DNA of 64,000 nt, from positions 1 to 64,000 of IMG/VR virus record IMGVR_UViG_3300046008_000478; one strand, given 5' to 3'. Below are positions 13,353-20,463 of this stretch, one piece after another. A program made the position numbers and the translations under genes. Under the pieces are notes generated by a model. The model saw nothing but the letters and a program-made list of their open reading frames with translations, was not told where the DNA came from and made no database searches. How positions within the stretch are numbered: position 1 is the stretch's first letter; each line of letters begins with the position of its first letter. The stretch comes from a virus.

Positions 13353-13874
13353 ATGCAGGAAATAAATCCAGTTGACGTTTGGGACGATGGCTTCGAGCAC
13401 GGTGTGCTGGATGACTACTCCACCCCGCCGTATGCCGAGGTCGCCATGCGCAGGCTGTGGCAGCTGGGCTGGATGTCGGCCAGGAAGATCCAGGCGCTGT
13501 TCGATGGCAAGGTGTCAGAGCACACGCACCAGGTGGCGTTGATTCGATGGGCCAAGGCGGCTGAGCTGTTGCGCCCAGAGCTGAAGCTGCTGTTTGCTGT
13601 GCCCAATGGTGGCATGCGCCACCCGATAGTTGCCGCTCAGCTGAAGGAGGAGGGGGTCAAGGCTGGGGTGCCAGATTTGATTTTGCCGATTCCGCGCTAC
13701 GGGTCCGGAGCCCTGTATATCGAGATGAAGATGCCAAAGGGTCGCGTCAGTCCAGAGCAGGCCATTTGGCTGCAGGACTTGGAAGACAACGGGAATACGT
13801 CGCTTGCCTGCTTCGGTTGGCATGAGGCCAGGCAGGCGGTTAAAGATTATTTAAGCGGAGCTACTGAAGAATGA
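13353..13874 (+). CDS. VRR-NUC domain nuclease
   Basis: 173 residues. The C-terminal nuclease domain (about 60-150) shows FAVPNGGMRHPIVAAQLKEE, GVPDLILPIPRYGSGALYIEMKMPKG and a downstream Gln/Trp helix, the PD-(D/E)xK core of VRR-NUC enzymes, which cleave branched DNA. In phages it often acts as a Holliday-junction or branch nuclease before packaging. The ATG coincides with the predicted transcription start, so the mRNA may be leaderless. Its stop overlaps the HNH gene. Confidence 0.85.
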   Translation: MQEINPVDVWDDGFEHGVLDDYSTPPYAEVAMRRLWQLGWMSARKIQALFDGKVSEHTHQVALIRWAKAAELLRPELKLLFAVPNGGMRHPIVAAQLKEEGVKAGVPDLILPIPRYGSGALYIEMKMPKGRVSPEQAIWLQDLEDNGNTSLACFGWHEARQAVKDYLSGATEE

Positions 13875-14674
13875 GCTTCATCTTTGCATCTCAAAAATCA
13901 GCAGAGTTATTTACGGCAGCAACCGGGAAAAATTTGTCTGCCGACCAAGCGCTGCTATTGGGGGCAATGCTTTCCGCCAATGGATTTGATTGGACTAGAA
14001 GGCCGCACAACTTCTCTCAGCTTGCTGGGCGCAGGTTCGGAAGGCTGGAAGTTGTTGGTCCATCTGTGGACTACTGCGGAATCGTTAAGTGGCTCTGCAG
14101 GTGCGATTGCGGGGGTTACTCGCAGGTACACGGAGCAAATCTCAAAAGCGGACGCCAATTGTCATGCGGATGCCTTCGCGACGAGGTTAGGCAAATTGTT
14201 GCGGATAGTTCTCGCGTTACAAAAGAGCAAAAGCTTGAGACGCATAGGCGGGCAAATAGGAAATACCGGGTAACCGAGAAGAATCAAATACTGCAGCTCG
14301 AATACCGCCGGAAAAACAGAGACAAAATTTTAGCCAGAAGCCGCCTGCGGCATACGGAAAACCCAGAGGCGGCAAGGTCATCGGTAAGAAACCGCAGAGC
14401 GAGACTCAGAAATGCAGAAGGTAAACACAACCAATTCGACATAAGGATGATTGGCGATGAGCAGGGATGGGTTTGCCCTGGTTGTGATGTTGATATATCG
14501 AATGCGTACCACGCCGATCATGTTGTAGCTCTCGCAAATGGCGGGACAAATTGGCCATCAAACATACAACTCATGTGCGGCGCGTGCAACCTGAGTAAGT
14601 CAACGAAGACACTGGGTGTTTTTATGGCATTGAAGTGGCCAGACCTGTACAAAAACTACAAGGATATTGAATGA
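13871..14674 (+). CDS. HNH endonuclease with N-terminal zinc-binding region
   Basis: 267 residues. The N-terminal half carries GRRFGRLEVVG, CRCDCG and LSCGCLRDE, a DNA-binding module typical of homing-type endonucleases. A basic linker (RRANRKYRV, RRKNRDKILARSRLRH) follows. The C-terminal HNH domain has CPGCDVDISNAYHADHVVALANGG and CGACNLSKST. It is more AT-rich and Lys/Arg-rich than its neighbours, which suggests a mobile insertion, although it keeps ATGA overlaps on both sides. Confidence 0.85.
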   Translation: MSFIFASQKSAELFTAATGKNLSADQALLLGAMLSANGFDWTRRPHNFSQLAGRRFGRLEVVGPSVDYCGIVKWLCRCDCGGYSQVHGANLKSGRQLSCGCLRDEVRQIVADSSRVTKEQKLETHRRANRKYRVTEKNQILQLEYRRKNRDKILARSRLRHTENPEAARSSVRNRRARLRNAEGKHNQFDIRMIGDEQGWVCPGCDVDISNAYHADHVVALANGGTNWPSNIQLMCGACNLSKSTKTLGVFMALKWPDLYKNYKDIE

Positions 14675-14916
14675 CTGATTACTCAAAAAATGCAGCGGCT
14701 GATTCTCGCCAGGTGGGCGGGCGTCATTACGCGGACCTTGGAGAATTTCAGCCATGGAATGTGCTTGAGAAGTGGCTGACTCCAGAGGAGTACAGAGGGT
14801 GGATGAAGGGAAATGCCATTGTGTACTTGGCTCGCGAGCGCCAGAAGGGTGGAGATGTAGATATTTCAAAGGCGTCACATCACCTTGAGAAACTGCTGGA
14901 GGTTTTGTCGGCATGA
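14671..14916 (+). CDS. DUF3310 family protein (nucleotide-kinase-associated)
   Basis: 81 residues, VGGRHYADLGEFQPWNVLEKWLTPEEYRGWMKGNAIVYLARER followed by KASHHLEKLLE. This is the common DUF3310 pattern of phage proteins, often fused or adjacent to nucleotide metabolism enzymes. Specific activity unknown. Coupled on both sides by ATGA. Confidence 0.8.
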   Translation: MTDYSKNAAADSRQVGGRHYADLGEFQPWNVLEKWLTPEEYRGWMKGNAIVYLARERQKGGDVDISKASHHLEKLLEVLSA

Positions 14917-15068
14917 AAAAGCAATTCCCAACCGACGCCCAGGCGCTGGCCTTTCTGAATGATTGGCCAGATGGAACTCCAAAGTCGTTTGGGAATGGCT
15001 TCACGCTGCATTGGCATGCCGTACCGGCGCCAGTGGTGCGAGTAAGAAGGGCGCCAAAAGATGAGTGA
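14913..15068 (+). CDS. 51-residue hypothetical protein
   Basis: Read directly: MKKQFPTDAQALAFLNDWPD to VRVRRAPKDE, ending 8 nt inside the next gene. Starts in an ATGA overlap with DUF3310. A short helix, a Gly/Asn turn and a basic tail. No family recognised. Confidence 0.6.
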   Translation: MKKQFPTDAQALAFLNDWPDGTPKSFGNGFTLHWHAVPAPVVRVRRAPKDE

Positions 15069-15645
15069 GCCAATGACCATGGGGGAGCGCTATCTGAGCG
15101 CCACCCAGTCCAGCAACCTGCGCACCGAGGCTGATAGGACGACAGACGCCGATAAGTTATTGGCTGCTGCCTACGCAGTGGCCGGCGACAAGCGGCGCGA
15201 CCTGGCACTGAGGGTGTGGAGATTGAAGGCTGGAGACATGCGCGGCTGCCACCAAGTGGCGGATGACATGGGAGCGATGCTGCGCAAGTCAATGATGGGC
15301 CGCAATGGCGGGTATCTGCGAGGGTTTAAGCCTGGATGCATAGCGTCCATCGAGGCGCGCGACCTGGCGCTGATGGTTTTGAAATGGTGGGCCTACCCAA
15401 CGTGCCCGGCATGCCATGGGCGAGGTGGCCCGCTGATACCAGGCACCCCGGTGCTGGATGAGTCGATGGAGTGCGGCCCTTGCGGTGGCACTGGGCAGGT
15501 TCCGCTGGAGCGGCTGTTCAAGGCCACTGAGGTGGATGCTGCCAAGTGGTTGGTTTCGGAGTTGGAAGGATTGAGCGCTGTGATCTTTGGGGATATGGCG
15601 CGGATCTTGGCTCCACGGATGGATTTGAATTTAACTAAGGAATGA
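15061..15645 (+). CDS. DnaJ-type zinc-finger protein, possible late antiterminator
   Basis: 194 residues. A helical N-terminal half (LLAAAYAVAGDKRRDLALRVWRLKAGD, SMMGRNGGYLRGF) precedes a zinc finger with CPACHGRGG and CGPCGGTG, about 25 residues apart, then LERLFKATEVDAAKWLVSEL. Lambda Q-type antiterminators also carry a CxxCxGxG finger in a helical frame, and this gene lies just before the late region with its two RNA leaders. The Q-like role is inference from the finger and position; similarity to a specific Q family was not tested. Confidence 0.5.
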   Translation: MSEPMTMGERYLSATQSSNLRTEADRTTDADKLLAAAYAVAGDKRRDLALRVWRLKAGDMRGCHQVADDMGAMLRKSMMGRNGGYLRGFKPGCIASIEARDLALMVLKWWAYPTCPACHGRGGPLIPGTPVLDESMECGPCGGTGQVPLERLFKATEVDAAKWLVSELEGLSAVIFGDMARILAPRMDLNLTKE

Positions 15646-15646
15646 C

Positions 15647-15946
15647 ATGAGTAGATTTGGTTTATCACGCGAAGAACTTTTGAAAATGCTGGGCGCCTCA
15701 ATTGCCACGGAGCAAGTAAAGCCGCAGGCAGCTGGCCAATCCAGTCAGGAAGCACAACCCCAAGGTGAGTGCGAATGCGAGCAGTGCCAAGCCAATGTGT
15801 TGGACATTGCGCTGGCCGGGGCTTTGGATGAGGCGACTGAAGAGCAACTGATTGGACTGATGTCCAAGGCCTTGATGTTCATGGCCAAGGACGCCGGATG
15901 GACTGAGACAAGCGTTGCAGCCCACGCAATCTGGCTGGAAAGTTAA
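15647..15946 (+). CDS. Hypothetical protein
   Basis: 99 residues. N-terminal LSREELLKMLGASIATEQVKP, a Gln/Pro/Glu-rich linker with CECEQC, then VLDIALAGALDEATEEQLIGLMSKALMFMAKDAGW, an acidic helical bundle. Last coding gene before the structured RNA A region. Function unknown. Confidence 0.55.
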   Translation: MSRFGLSREELLKMLGASIATEQVKPQAAGQSSQEAQPQGECECEQCQANVLDIALAGALDEATEEQLIGLMSKALMFMAKDAGWTETSVAAHAIWLES

Positions 15947-15947
15947 C

Positions 15948-15997
15948 AGCCCTCATAACTGTCACTGCATGACAGCCACCCAGGGCTAAATGGGTGG
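15948..15997 (+). ncRNA. H-type pseudoknot just after the stop codon
   Basis: AGCCCT (15948-15953) pairs with AGGGCT (15982-15987) and encloses the hairpin CTGTCA/TGACAG (15959-15964, 15970-15975). CCACCC (15976-15981) pairs with GGGTGG (15992-15997) outside it. The two long stems interleave, giving a coaxially stacked pseudoknot. It begins 2 nt after the TAA of the preceding gene and may be the 5' domain of RNA A. Confidence 0.6.
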
Positions 15998-16880
15998 GAC
16001 CCTTTAACTGCCGCCGGCGCGGGTATGTAGAGCCGGCACCTCTCTGAAAGCATTGCGTGCAGTGTTTCCAGAGTGGGGCTTTTTCACTTGCTTTTTGTGT
16101 GACTCAAACCCGGAGTATGGCGTTGAAAAATTCCACCGGAACGCAGAGCAAAGCAGGCGTGACTCAGAACACGGTCAAACAACTGAGCGTTTTAAGGCGG
16201 TACTGACGATACAGCTAGGTGTCCCCTGGACCTAAACAGGCGCGTTACCAAAGGCGATATGTAGGTGAGAGCTTCGGCTCCGACCGGGTGAAAGGCCCGG
16301 ACCTTCAAGTATGGATCTGGTGTTGCACAAGTAAAACTGTTGCGGCTGAAGTTCCGGGTCCATTCTTGATGGTGTGCCGAAAGGCTGGGGCGAAGTTATA
16401 TAGCTCGTATCGCGTTTACTGCCCGAGATACCCGTGTAACCCACGACCGAGAGATACGCCGGGCGCAAGTGTGGGGACGCCATCAACCTATCCGCCAGTT
16501 CGCTGGCTACGCAGAAAGGGAACGCGCCTACTGCTTACGGTTTTGCTTGCGTGACGCCGACCAGAGGTCGGGCCATTACATAAGCGGCGGCGTTGAAGGA
16601 AACGCTACCGAGGAAACGAATCCTCTTCAGCGCTGAAGGCGAGGGGTAGGGATTGCAGGGGGCATTGTTTCAGACGCATGCCGCAATGCAAAGCCGGAAT
16701 CAAGCCCGGCCCGCTTATGTGATGGTGGTTGCGAAAGCATGCGGATTAGTCCAGCCCTGGCCAGGACCCATCTGACATTCGGGAAAGACCGGGGATATCA
16801 AGCGAGCCGCCTGGCTGCTTCGGACATTGGGATCTGATCCCTGGACCGGCTCAGGCGACTAGACGGCTCACTTGATATTT
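15998..16880 (+). ncRNA. Large structured non-coding RNA A (candidate)
   Basis: About 880 nt with no supported gene but dense base pairing. Hairpins include GCCGGC/GCCGGC near 16012, GAGC-TTCG-GCTC near 16270, CCGGG-TGAAAGG-CCCGG at 16288, CCGACC/GGTCGG near 16558, GCGTT/AACGC near 16592 and CTTCAG/CTGAAG near 16626. A closing helix GATATCAAGCGAGCC (16794-16808) with 16865-16879 has 14 of 15 pairs. Size and phage setting recall GOLLD- or ROOL-type RNAs, but I could not assign a family. No clear own promoter was found; it may be processed from the operon transcript. Confidence 0.55.
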
Positions 16881-16890
16881 TGGAGTGGAT

Positions 16891-16986
16891 ATGAAACTTT
16901 ATTGGCAGTCGCCGCTTTACTTCTGGCGCCCGGGGCTCTACCTGAAGATGGGCAATCGCCGCATTCGTTTATTCGCATGGCATTGA
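16891..16986 (+). CDS. 31-residue basic peptide
   Basis: ATG at 16891 follows TGGAG with about 5-nt spacing. The frame starts MKLYWQSPLYFWRPGLYLKM and ends in a basic, aromatic tail. Short phage proteins of this style are common between DNA-processing genes, but the function is unknown. It is separated by 1 nt from the next ATG. Confidence 0.5.
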   Translation: MKLYWQSPLYFWRPGLYLKMGNRRIRLFAWH

Positions 16987-16987
16987 A

Positions 16988-17233
16988 ATGATCACCAAAG
17001 CACCACCACCAGCCACCGAGGTCCACGACCTGAAGCAGCGCATCCACAGCCTGACCATGGCCGCGCGCCAGGCAGAGGCCTCGATTGCAGAGCTCAAGAC
17101 GAATGCCCGCCGCTACATGCATGTGCGCCGCCTGAATGTGCGCCAGTTCTCGGATTTGTACGTCGCCAATCTGAATGGCAAGGGTCCGTTTGATGCGCTG
17201 GTGGATCGTGAAATTACAAAGGCTAGGTCATGA
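16988..17233 (+). CDS. Coiled-coil hypothetical protein
   Basis: 81 residues: EVHDLKQRIHSLTMAARQAEASIAELKTN is a coiled-coil helix, then VRRLNVRQFSDLYVANLNGKGPFDALVDREI. Overlaps the next start by ATGA (17230). Function unknown. Confidence 0.6.
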   Translation: MITKAPPPATEVHDLKQRIHSLTMAARQAEASIAELKTNARRYMHVRRLNVRQFSDLYVANLNGKGPFDALVDREITKARS

Positions 17234-17406
17234 GCCGCCTGGATGACATCGTGCGCCAGGCCACAGAGGAGCTTGATGCCCTGGAGTACCGACTGGCAGT
17301 TGATGAGCTCAAGAGGCGCATGCTTGCCAAGCAAGGAAAACCCTGGTGGAGGCGCCTGCTGGCGCGCCTGCCATTCGCAATCACTTTTAACTGGAGAAAA
17401 TCATGA
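17230..17406 (+). CDS. 58-residue hypothetical protein
   Basis: Read from sequence: MSRLDDIVRQATEELDALEY, then a basic region ending in KPWWRRLLARLPF and a hydrophobic tip. Amphipathic helix with a Trp/Arg-rich membrane-proximal tail. Overlaps both neighbours by 4 nt. Confidence 0.55.
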   Translation: MSRLDDIVRQATEELDALEYRLAVDELKRRMLAKQGKPWWRRLLARLPFAITFNWRKS

Positions 17407-17600
17407 ACGTAACGAAGATCGAGAAAACCCTGACCATCCGTGAGCAAGCCGAAGCCGAGGTCCGCAAGGAGCTGGCCGCCAAGGCGGTGGAGAAGATGAA
17501 GGCCAAGCTGCGCGAGCTGGCGGCGGCCCAGGCGGTGGTGAAGGGTATTGAGCTGCAAATCAACGACCTCGAACAGCAGATCGCTGATGGCACTCTGTAG
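17403..17600 (+). CDS. Coiled-coil hypothetical protein
   Basis: 65 residues, almost all one charged helix: IREQAEAEVRKELAAKAVEKMKAKLRELAA then GIELQINDLEQQIADG. Heptad pattern suggests oligomerisation. It overlaps the next gene by 14 nt. No family recognised. Confidence 0.6.
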   Translation: MNVTKIEKTLTIREQAEAEVRKELAAKAVEKMKAKLRELAAAQAVVKGIELQINDLEQQIADGTL

Positions 17601-18156
17601 AGATGACAGTCGCCTGCTGAGTCGGCCCCACCGGGTCCACTTTGCGGGCTTCGAGAGCAGCACCTACCGGCTGCAGCAGGCCGGCTGGCAGTTGTCGGCA
17701 GAGCAGTCGCCCCGCGATGGCCGCCTGGGATTGGTCATGCGCCACCAGGGTGCTGGGTGCTACATGATGGCCGATGAGGTGCGATTCAATTTCATGAGCT
17801 CGCTTCGCAGTGAGCAGGAATATGAGCTGGATTTTCAGGTGCGGCGGTGCTCTTCCGACATCACGGTGATCCAATCGAACATGGGTTTCGGTGGATTTGA
17901 ACCGATTGACGCAACCCCACAGTTCGTCACCACTGAGCGCAAGTCAATCAAGGACTTCAACATCTTTGCCTCGCAGCTGGTGCGCACCGAGGAGATCATC
18001 ATCGAGCCCCAGTCCGTGGCCGAGTGTCTGGACCTGATTCGCAAGATGCAGGCGCCCGAGCTGGCCGCCGTGCGCAAGCGCAACCTGGACCGGGACCGCA
18101 TGGATCCGATCAACCAGCAGAATTTTCACGCACAGATTGTGAGTTTGGCAGCATGA
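17587..18156 (+). CDS. Hypothetical phage protein
   Basis: 189 residues from MALCRDDSRLLSRPH (17587), the start just after the previous gene's stop region. Features: FAGFESSTYRLQQAGWQLSAEQ, MRHQGAGCYMMADEVRFNF, then IQSNMGFGGFEPID and a basic C-terminal helix KMQAPELAAVRKRNLDR. Mixed alpha/beta. Proteins like this occur beside phage packaging genes, but the function is unknown. Confidence 0.6.
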   Translation: MALCRDDSRLLSRPHRVHFAGFESSTYRLQQAGWQLSAEQSPRDGRLGLVMRHQGAGCYMMADEVRFNFMSSLRSEQEYELDFQVRRCSSDITVIQSNMGFGGFEPIDATPQFVTTERKSIKDFNIFASQLVRTEEIIIEPQSVAECLDLIRKMQAPELAAVRKRNLDRDRMDPINQQNFHAQIVSLAA

Positions 18157-18593
18157 CGGTAATCGCGTGGGATGGTCGCACCCTGGCGGCCGACAAAATG
18201 GCTGTCACCGGAATTACCAAAGGCTCGGTGAAGAAGATTTTTTACCATGGTGGTGAATTGCTGGGGGTCACTGGGAACCTGTCCATCGGCATGGAAGTGA
18301 TGCGGTGGTACACGGACGGGGCGGACCCGGGCAAGTTCCCCGCCTCCAACCGAAACCTCAATGAGGGATCCAGCCTGATTCGGATTGACAAGGATTGCAA
18401 GGTTTGGAAATACGAGAGCTCCCCGATCCCATTCAGGGTGGAGGGCGACCGATGCGCCTTTGGATCTGGAGATGAGGCAGCCCTGGTTGCCATGGAGATG
18501 GGTGCGGATGCGCGCCGGGCAGTGGAGCTGGCGTCCATGTTCAACACCACCTGCGGCGGCGGGTGCGACGCAATTGATTGGCCTTTGAAGTGA
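18153..18593 (+). CDS. HslV/proteasome-beta-like Ntn-hydrolase
   Basis: 146 residues. MTVIAWDGRTLAADKM places Thr2 as N-terminal nucleophile after Met removal, followed by the conserved Asp (LAADK) and Lys (GSVKKIF), as in HslV and proteasome beta subunits. LLGVTGNLSIG and FGSGDEAALVAMEMGADARRAVELA match the core of the fold. It starts in an ATGA overlap. No HslU-like ATPase is encoded nearby. It might process virion proteins or degrade a host factor; both are inference. Confidence 0.75.
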   Translation: MTVIAWDGRTLAADKMAVTGITKGSVKKIFYHGGELLGVTGNLSIGMEVMRWYTDGADPGKFPASNRNLNEGSSLIRIDKDCKVWKYESSPIPFRVEGDRCAFGSGDEAALVAMEMGADARRAVELASMFNTTCGGGCDAIDWPLK

Positions 18594-18600
18594 GTACAGC

Positions 18601-19050
18601 ATGACCGAAGAAATGATGAATGCGGAGTTCGTCCGTATTTTGGCTGGTACGCAGGGCGACGTCGTAGGGGGAGCTTTGAAAGAGTGCCTGTTATCCGGGT
18701 TCGCAGCCGTCAGCTACACGATGACGGATGACGGGGTTAAGGTCTCACGCATCGACCCAGCCAGTATACAGGCTGAGACTCCACCTGCTACAAAAACGAT
18801 AGCTGCAACCTCACATCCCACATGGGCTAGACACCCATTGGTGCGTAGCGACCGGTATGGCTGCTTCAATCGAAGCGCGTTCGCTCAGGATCACGCCATG
18901 ACCAAGGATGGCCCACCGATCTACCTTCCAGCTTTTGGCCAGCCGACGTGCCAGTTCACCAAGACCGACCTTGGCCAGGTGGATCCACGCTGCACCGAAT
19001 GCAAGCACAAGACAAAACCCAACGGAGAAAAGCATGATGAAGTTCATTGA
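18601..19050 (+). CDS. Hypothetical protein with C-terminal Cys pair
   Basis: 149 residues. Helical N-terminus, then a central low-complexity TPPATKTIAATSHPTW region, then RSDRYGCFNRSAFAQDH, FGQPTCQF and DPRCTECKHKT. CTEC may bind zinc. Overlaps the next gene by 17 nt. Function unknown. Confidence 0.5.
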   Translation: MTEEMMNAEFVRILAGTQGDVVGGALKECLLSGFAAVSYTMTDDGVKVSRIDPASIQAETPPATKTIAATSHPTWARHPLVRSDRYGCFNRSAFAQDHAMTKDGPPIYLPAFGQPTCQFTKTDLGQVDPRCTECKHKTKPNGEKHDEVH

Positions 19051-19636
19051 TGGGGCGCTGGCCCTGGTGGGGTTGGGCCGGATGGCTGACATGGTGGCTT
19101 GGACAAAGCTGATGCGATCGCGGGTGGCAAGGCTGACCGAGCAGCGCGACGCCTTCGAGGAAAAGGCCTATGACCTCCATTTCCGCTGCGAGCACAGCAA
19201 GGAAGTCATGAAGGCGGAGTGCGAGATGGCCATGCAGGCTGCGCGCGACATGCATCTCCAGACCCTGGATAGCCTCCGGATCCATGCGACCTCAGAGATG
19301 CTGCGAATCCATAATGAGTACGCCAAGCGCGGGTTGGACAAGCGGTCCATGGATGTGCAGGCGGCCGTGCAGCTGGAGATGGATGGTCTCCGGGTGGACC
19401 TGGAGCGGGAGCTGGCGGAGCACAGGGCGTCAAATGATCGAGTGAAGATCAAGCTGCTGGAGACCGAGAAGAGCTACAGCCAGCTCCGGGAGTCCTATCA
19501 AACAGCGCGCAAGAAGGCTGACATGCTTGAGGCGCGAGAGGGGTCTTGGCAGAAACTGCACGGGGAAGCGGTGCGAGAGCGCAATACAGCAATGAGCGCC
19601 CTGGAAAATAGTTTGAAAAATACTGCAAATACTTGA
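19034..19636 (+). CDS. Coiled-coil protein with N-terminal hydrophobic segment
   Basis: 200 residues from MMKFIDGALALVGLG (19034), with a GGAGAAAAGC ribosome site; the longer upstream frame lies antisense-like over the previous gene. Residues 1-25 are weakly hydrophobic; the rest is a long charged coiled coil. Probably an oligomeric helper of unknown role. It ends just inside the promoter of RNA B. Confidence 0.6.
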   Translation: MMKFIDGALALVGLGRMADMVAWTKLMRSRVARLTEQRDAFEEKAYDLHFRCEHSKEVMKAECEMAMQAARDMHLQTLDSLRIHATSEMLRIHNEYAKRGLDKRSMDVQAAVQLEMDGLRVDLERELAEHRASNDRVKIKLLETEKSYSQLRESYQTARKKADMLEAREGSWQKLHGEAVRERNTAMSALENSLKNTANT

Positions 19637-19663
19637 CACAAATCTTTTGCGCACCGTTATATT
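19633..19663 (+). promoter_or_regulatory. Promoter of RNA B, candidate late promoter
   Basis: -35 TTGACA (19633-19638) is exact. The -10 is TATATT (19658-19663) at 19-bp spacing. The distance from the -10 to the conserved CAGCAA of the leader is 5 nt, the same as at the second promoter of this type near 44075. Confidence 0.65.
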
Positions 19664-19782
19664 CAATGCAGCAATAAAGCCGGAGAGACACCACCGGCAC
19701 AACAAATAGCGGCACCTTTGATGGAAAGCCGCCTTTGAAATTTATTGCTGTCCATCCGCATGGTATTCACAAGATGCCAGCC

Positions 19783-19854
19783 GAATGGGTAGCTCAACCG
19801 GTAGAGCAGCTGAGGAAACTTGGCCTGTTGCGGGATCGTACCCCGCTCCATTGG
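19783..19854 (+). other. tRNA-like fold inside RNA B
   Basis: A cloverleaf can be drawn: six-pair acceptor (GAATGGG / TCCATTG, the outer pair mismatched), T-A linker, D arm GCTC-8-GAGC, variable loop of 5 and a T arm GCGGG-ATCGTAC-CCCGC. The anticodon arm has only a 6-nt loop (GGAAAC) with no T33, and no CCA end. So it resembles a tRNA in three arms but is unlikely to decode. Confidence 0.5.
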
Positions 19855-20304
19855 TCGGTCGTCAAGGGGAGTTGCAGGAAACTGTAATACGACACCCACC
19901 GGGTTGCTTAAAACGCATATCCGGCCACTCTGGGCCTAGACCGGGCGGTTAGATCCGACCAGCAGCACCCCTGAAAGCGGGGAGCACCAATTTCGACTCT
20001 GGAGATACCGCCTACAGCCGGTGAAAGTCCCGGCAATCAGAGTCAGTCAGTTTGGGTTAAGCGCAAAGGATGCCGCCGTAAAGGAGGTCACACTGGCGCA
20101 GGGTTGGGGTCACCCGGCCGCCCGAAGACATTTACCCAGTGCTGCAGCATGTGGGTGGACGAGCCGCCATCGTAAGGGCGGAGTAGGGGCCGACAGTCGA
20201 AACTTGAACTTAACAGATGCCAGCTTGGGGCATGGTCGGAAACACAAGACGCGCAGGGGGTAGCCCTGACAAACATCTGGGTGTAAGCCCCGGAGCCAAA
20301 TACC

Positions 20305-20333
20305 AAAAGCCACCCTAACCCGGTGGCTTTTTT
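20305..20333 (+). terminator. Terminator of RNA B (t1)
   Basis: AAAGCCACC (20306-20314) and GGTGGCTTT (20322-20330) form a perfect 9-bp stem with a 7-nt loop, followed by more T. A strong Rho-independent terminator, upstream of terminase. Confidence 0.9.
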
Positions 20334-20427
20334 GTTTCAGCCGTCCGTAGAGTAGTCCAACCACTTTGTGATCACACAAGGGACTTGATCTCGGGCGGCG
20401 ATTTTTCTCCCTGGTCGCAAGACCTTT

Positions 20428-20452
20428 GCCTCGCTGCACGCGGGGCTTTTTT
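20428..20452 (+). terminator. Second terminator before terminase (t2)
   Basis: GCCTCGC (20428-20434) pairs with GCGGGGC (20440-20446, one T-G pair), followed by six T. Two terminators in series between the RNA B promoter and the terminase suggest that late expression needs antitermination. Confidence 0.75.
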
Positions 20453-20463
20453 ACATCTGAACC

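Larger units (their letters stand above)
19669..20333 (+). ncRNA. Large structured non-coding RNA B with own promoter and terminator
   Basis: About 665 nt from the predicted start to the first terminator. The 45-nt leader (19669-19713) is 38/45 identical to RNA C and forms stem GCCGG (19679-19683) with CCGGC (19694-19698). Further pairs: GCGGC/GCCGC after it, CCCC-TGAAAGC-GGGG near 19970, GACTCTG with CAGAGTC around 19994-20043 enclosing GCCGG-TGAAAGTC-CCGGC, CCGCC/GGGCGG near 20165, ATGCC/GGCAT near 20217, CAGATG with CATCTG, and CAGGG/CCCTG. It carries a tRNA-like domain. No ORF here is supported. It lies before the terminase genes, as the lambda 6S RNA lies before the late operon. Confidence 0.75.

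Noticed and set aside
16053-16554. Open frames within RNA A (e.g. 60 and 111 codons)
   Set aside because: No ribosome sites, odd composition, and the DNA is fully explained by dense hairpins. Treated as non-coding.
15998-16880. Group I/II intron or RNase P RNA
   Set aside because: No intron core (P/Q/R/S or domain V) and no ordered RNase P signature; flanking genes are not interrupted. A few short look-alikes are not enough.
19783-19854. A functional tRNA gene
   Set aside because: Three arms fit, but the anticodon loop has 6 nt and no T33, the outer acceptor pair is mismatched and there is no CCA. It is kept only as a tRNA-like fold.
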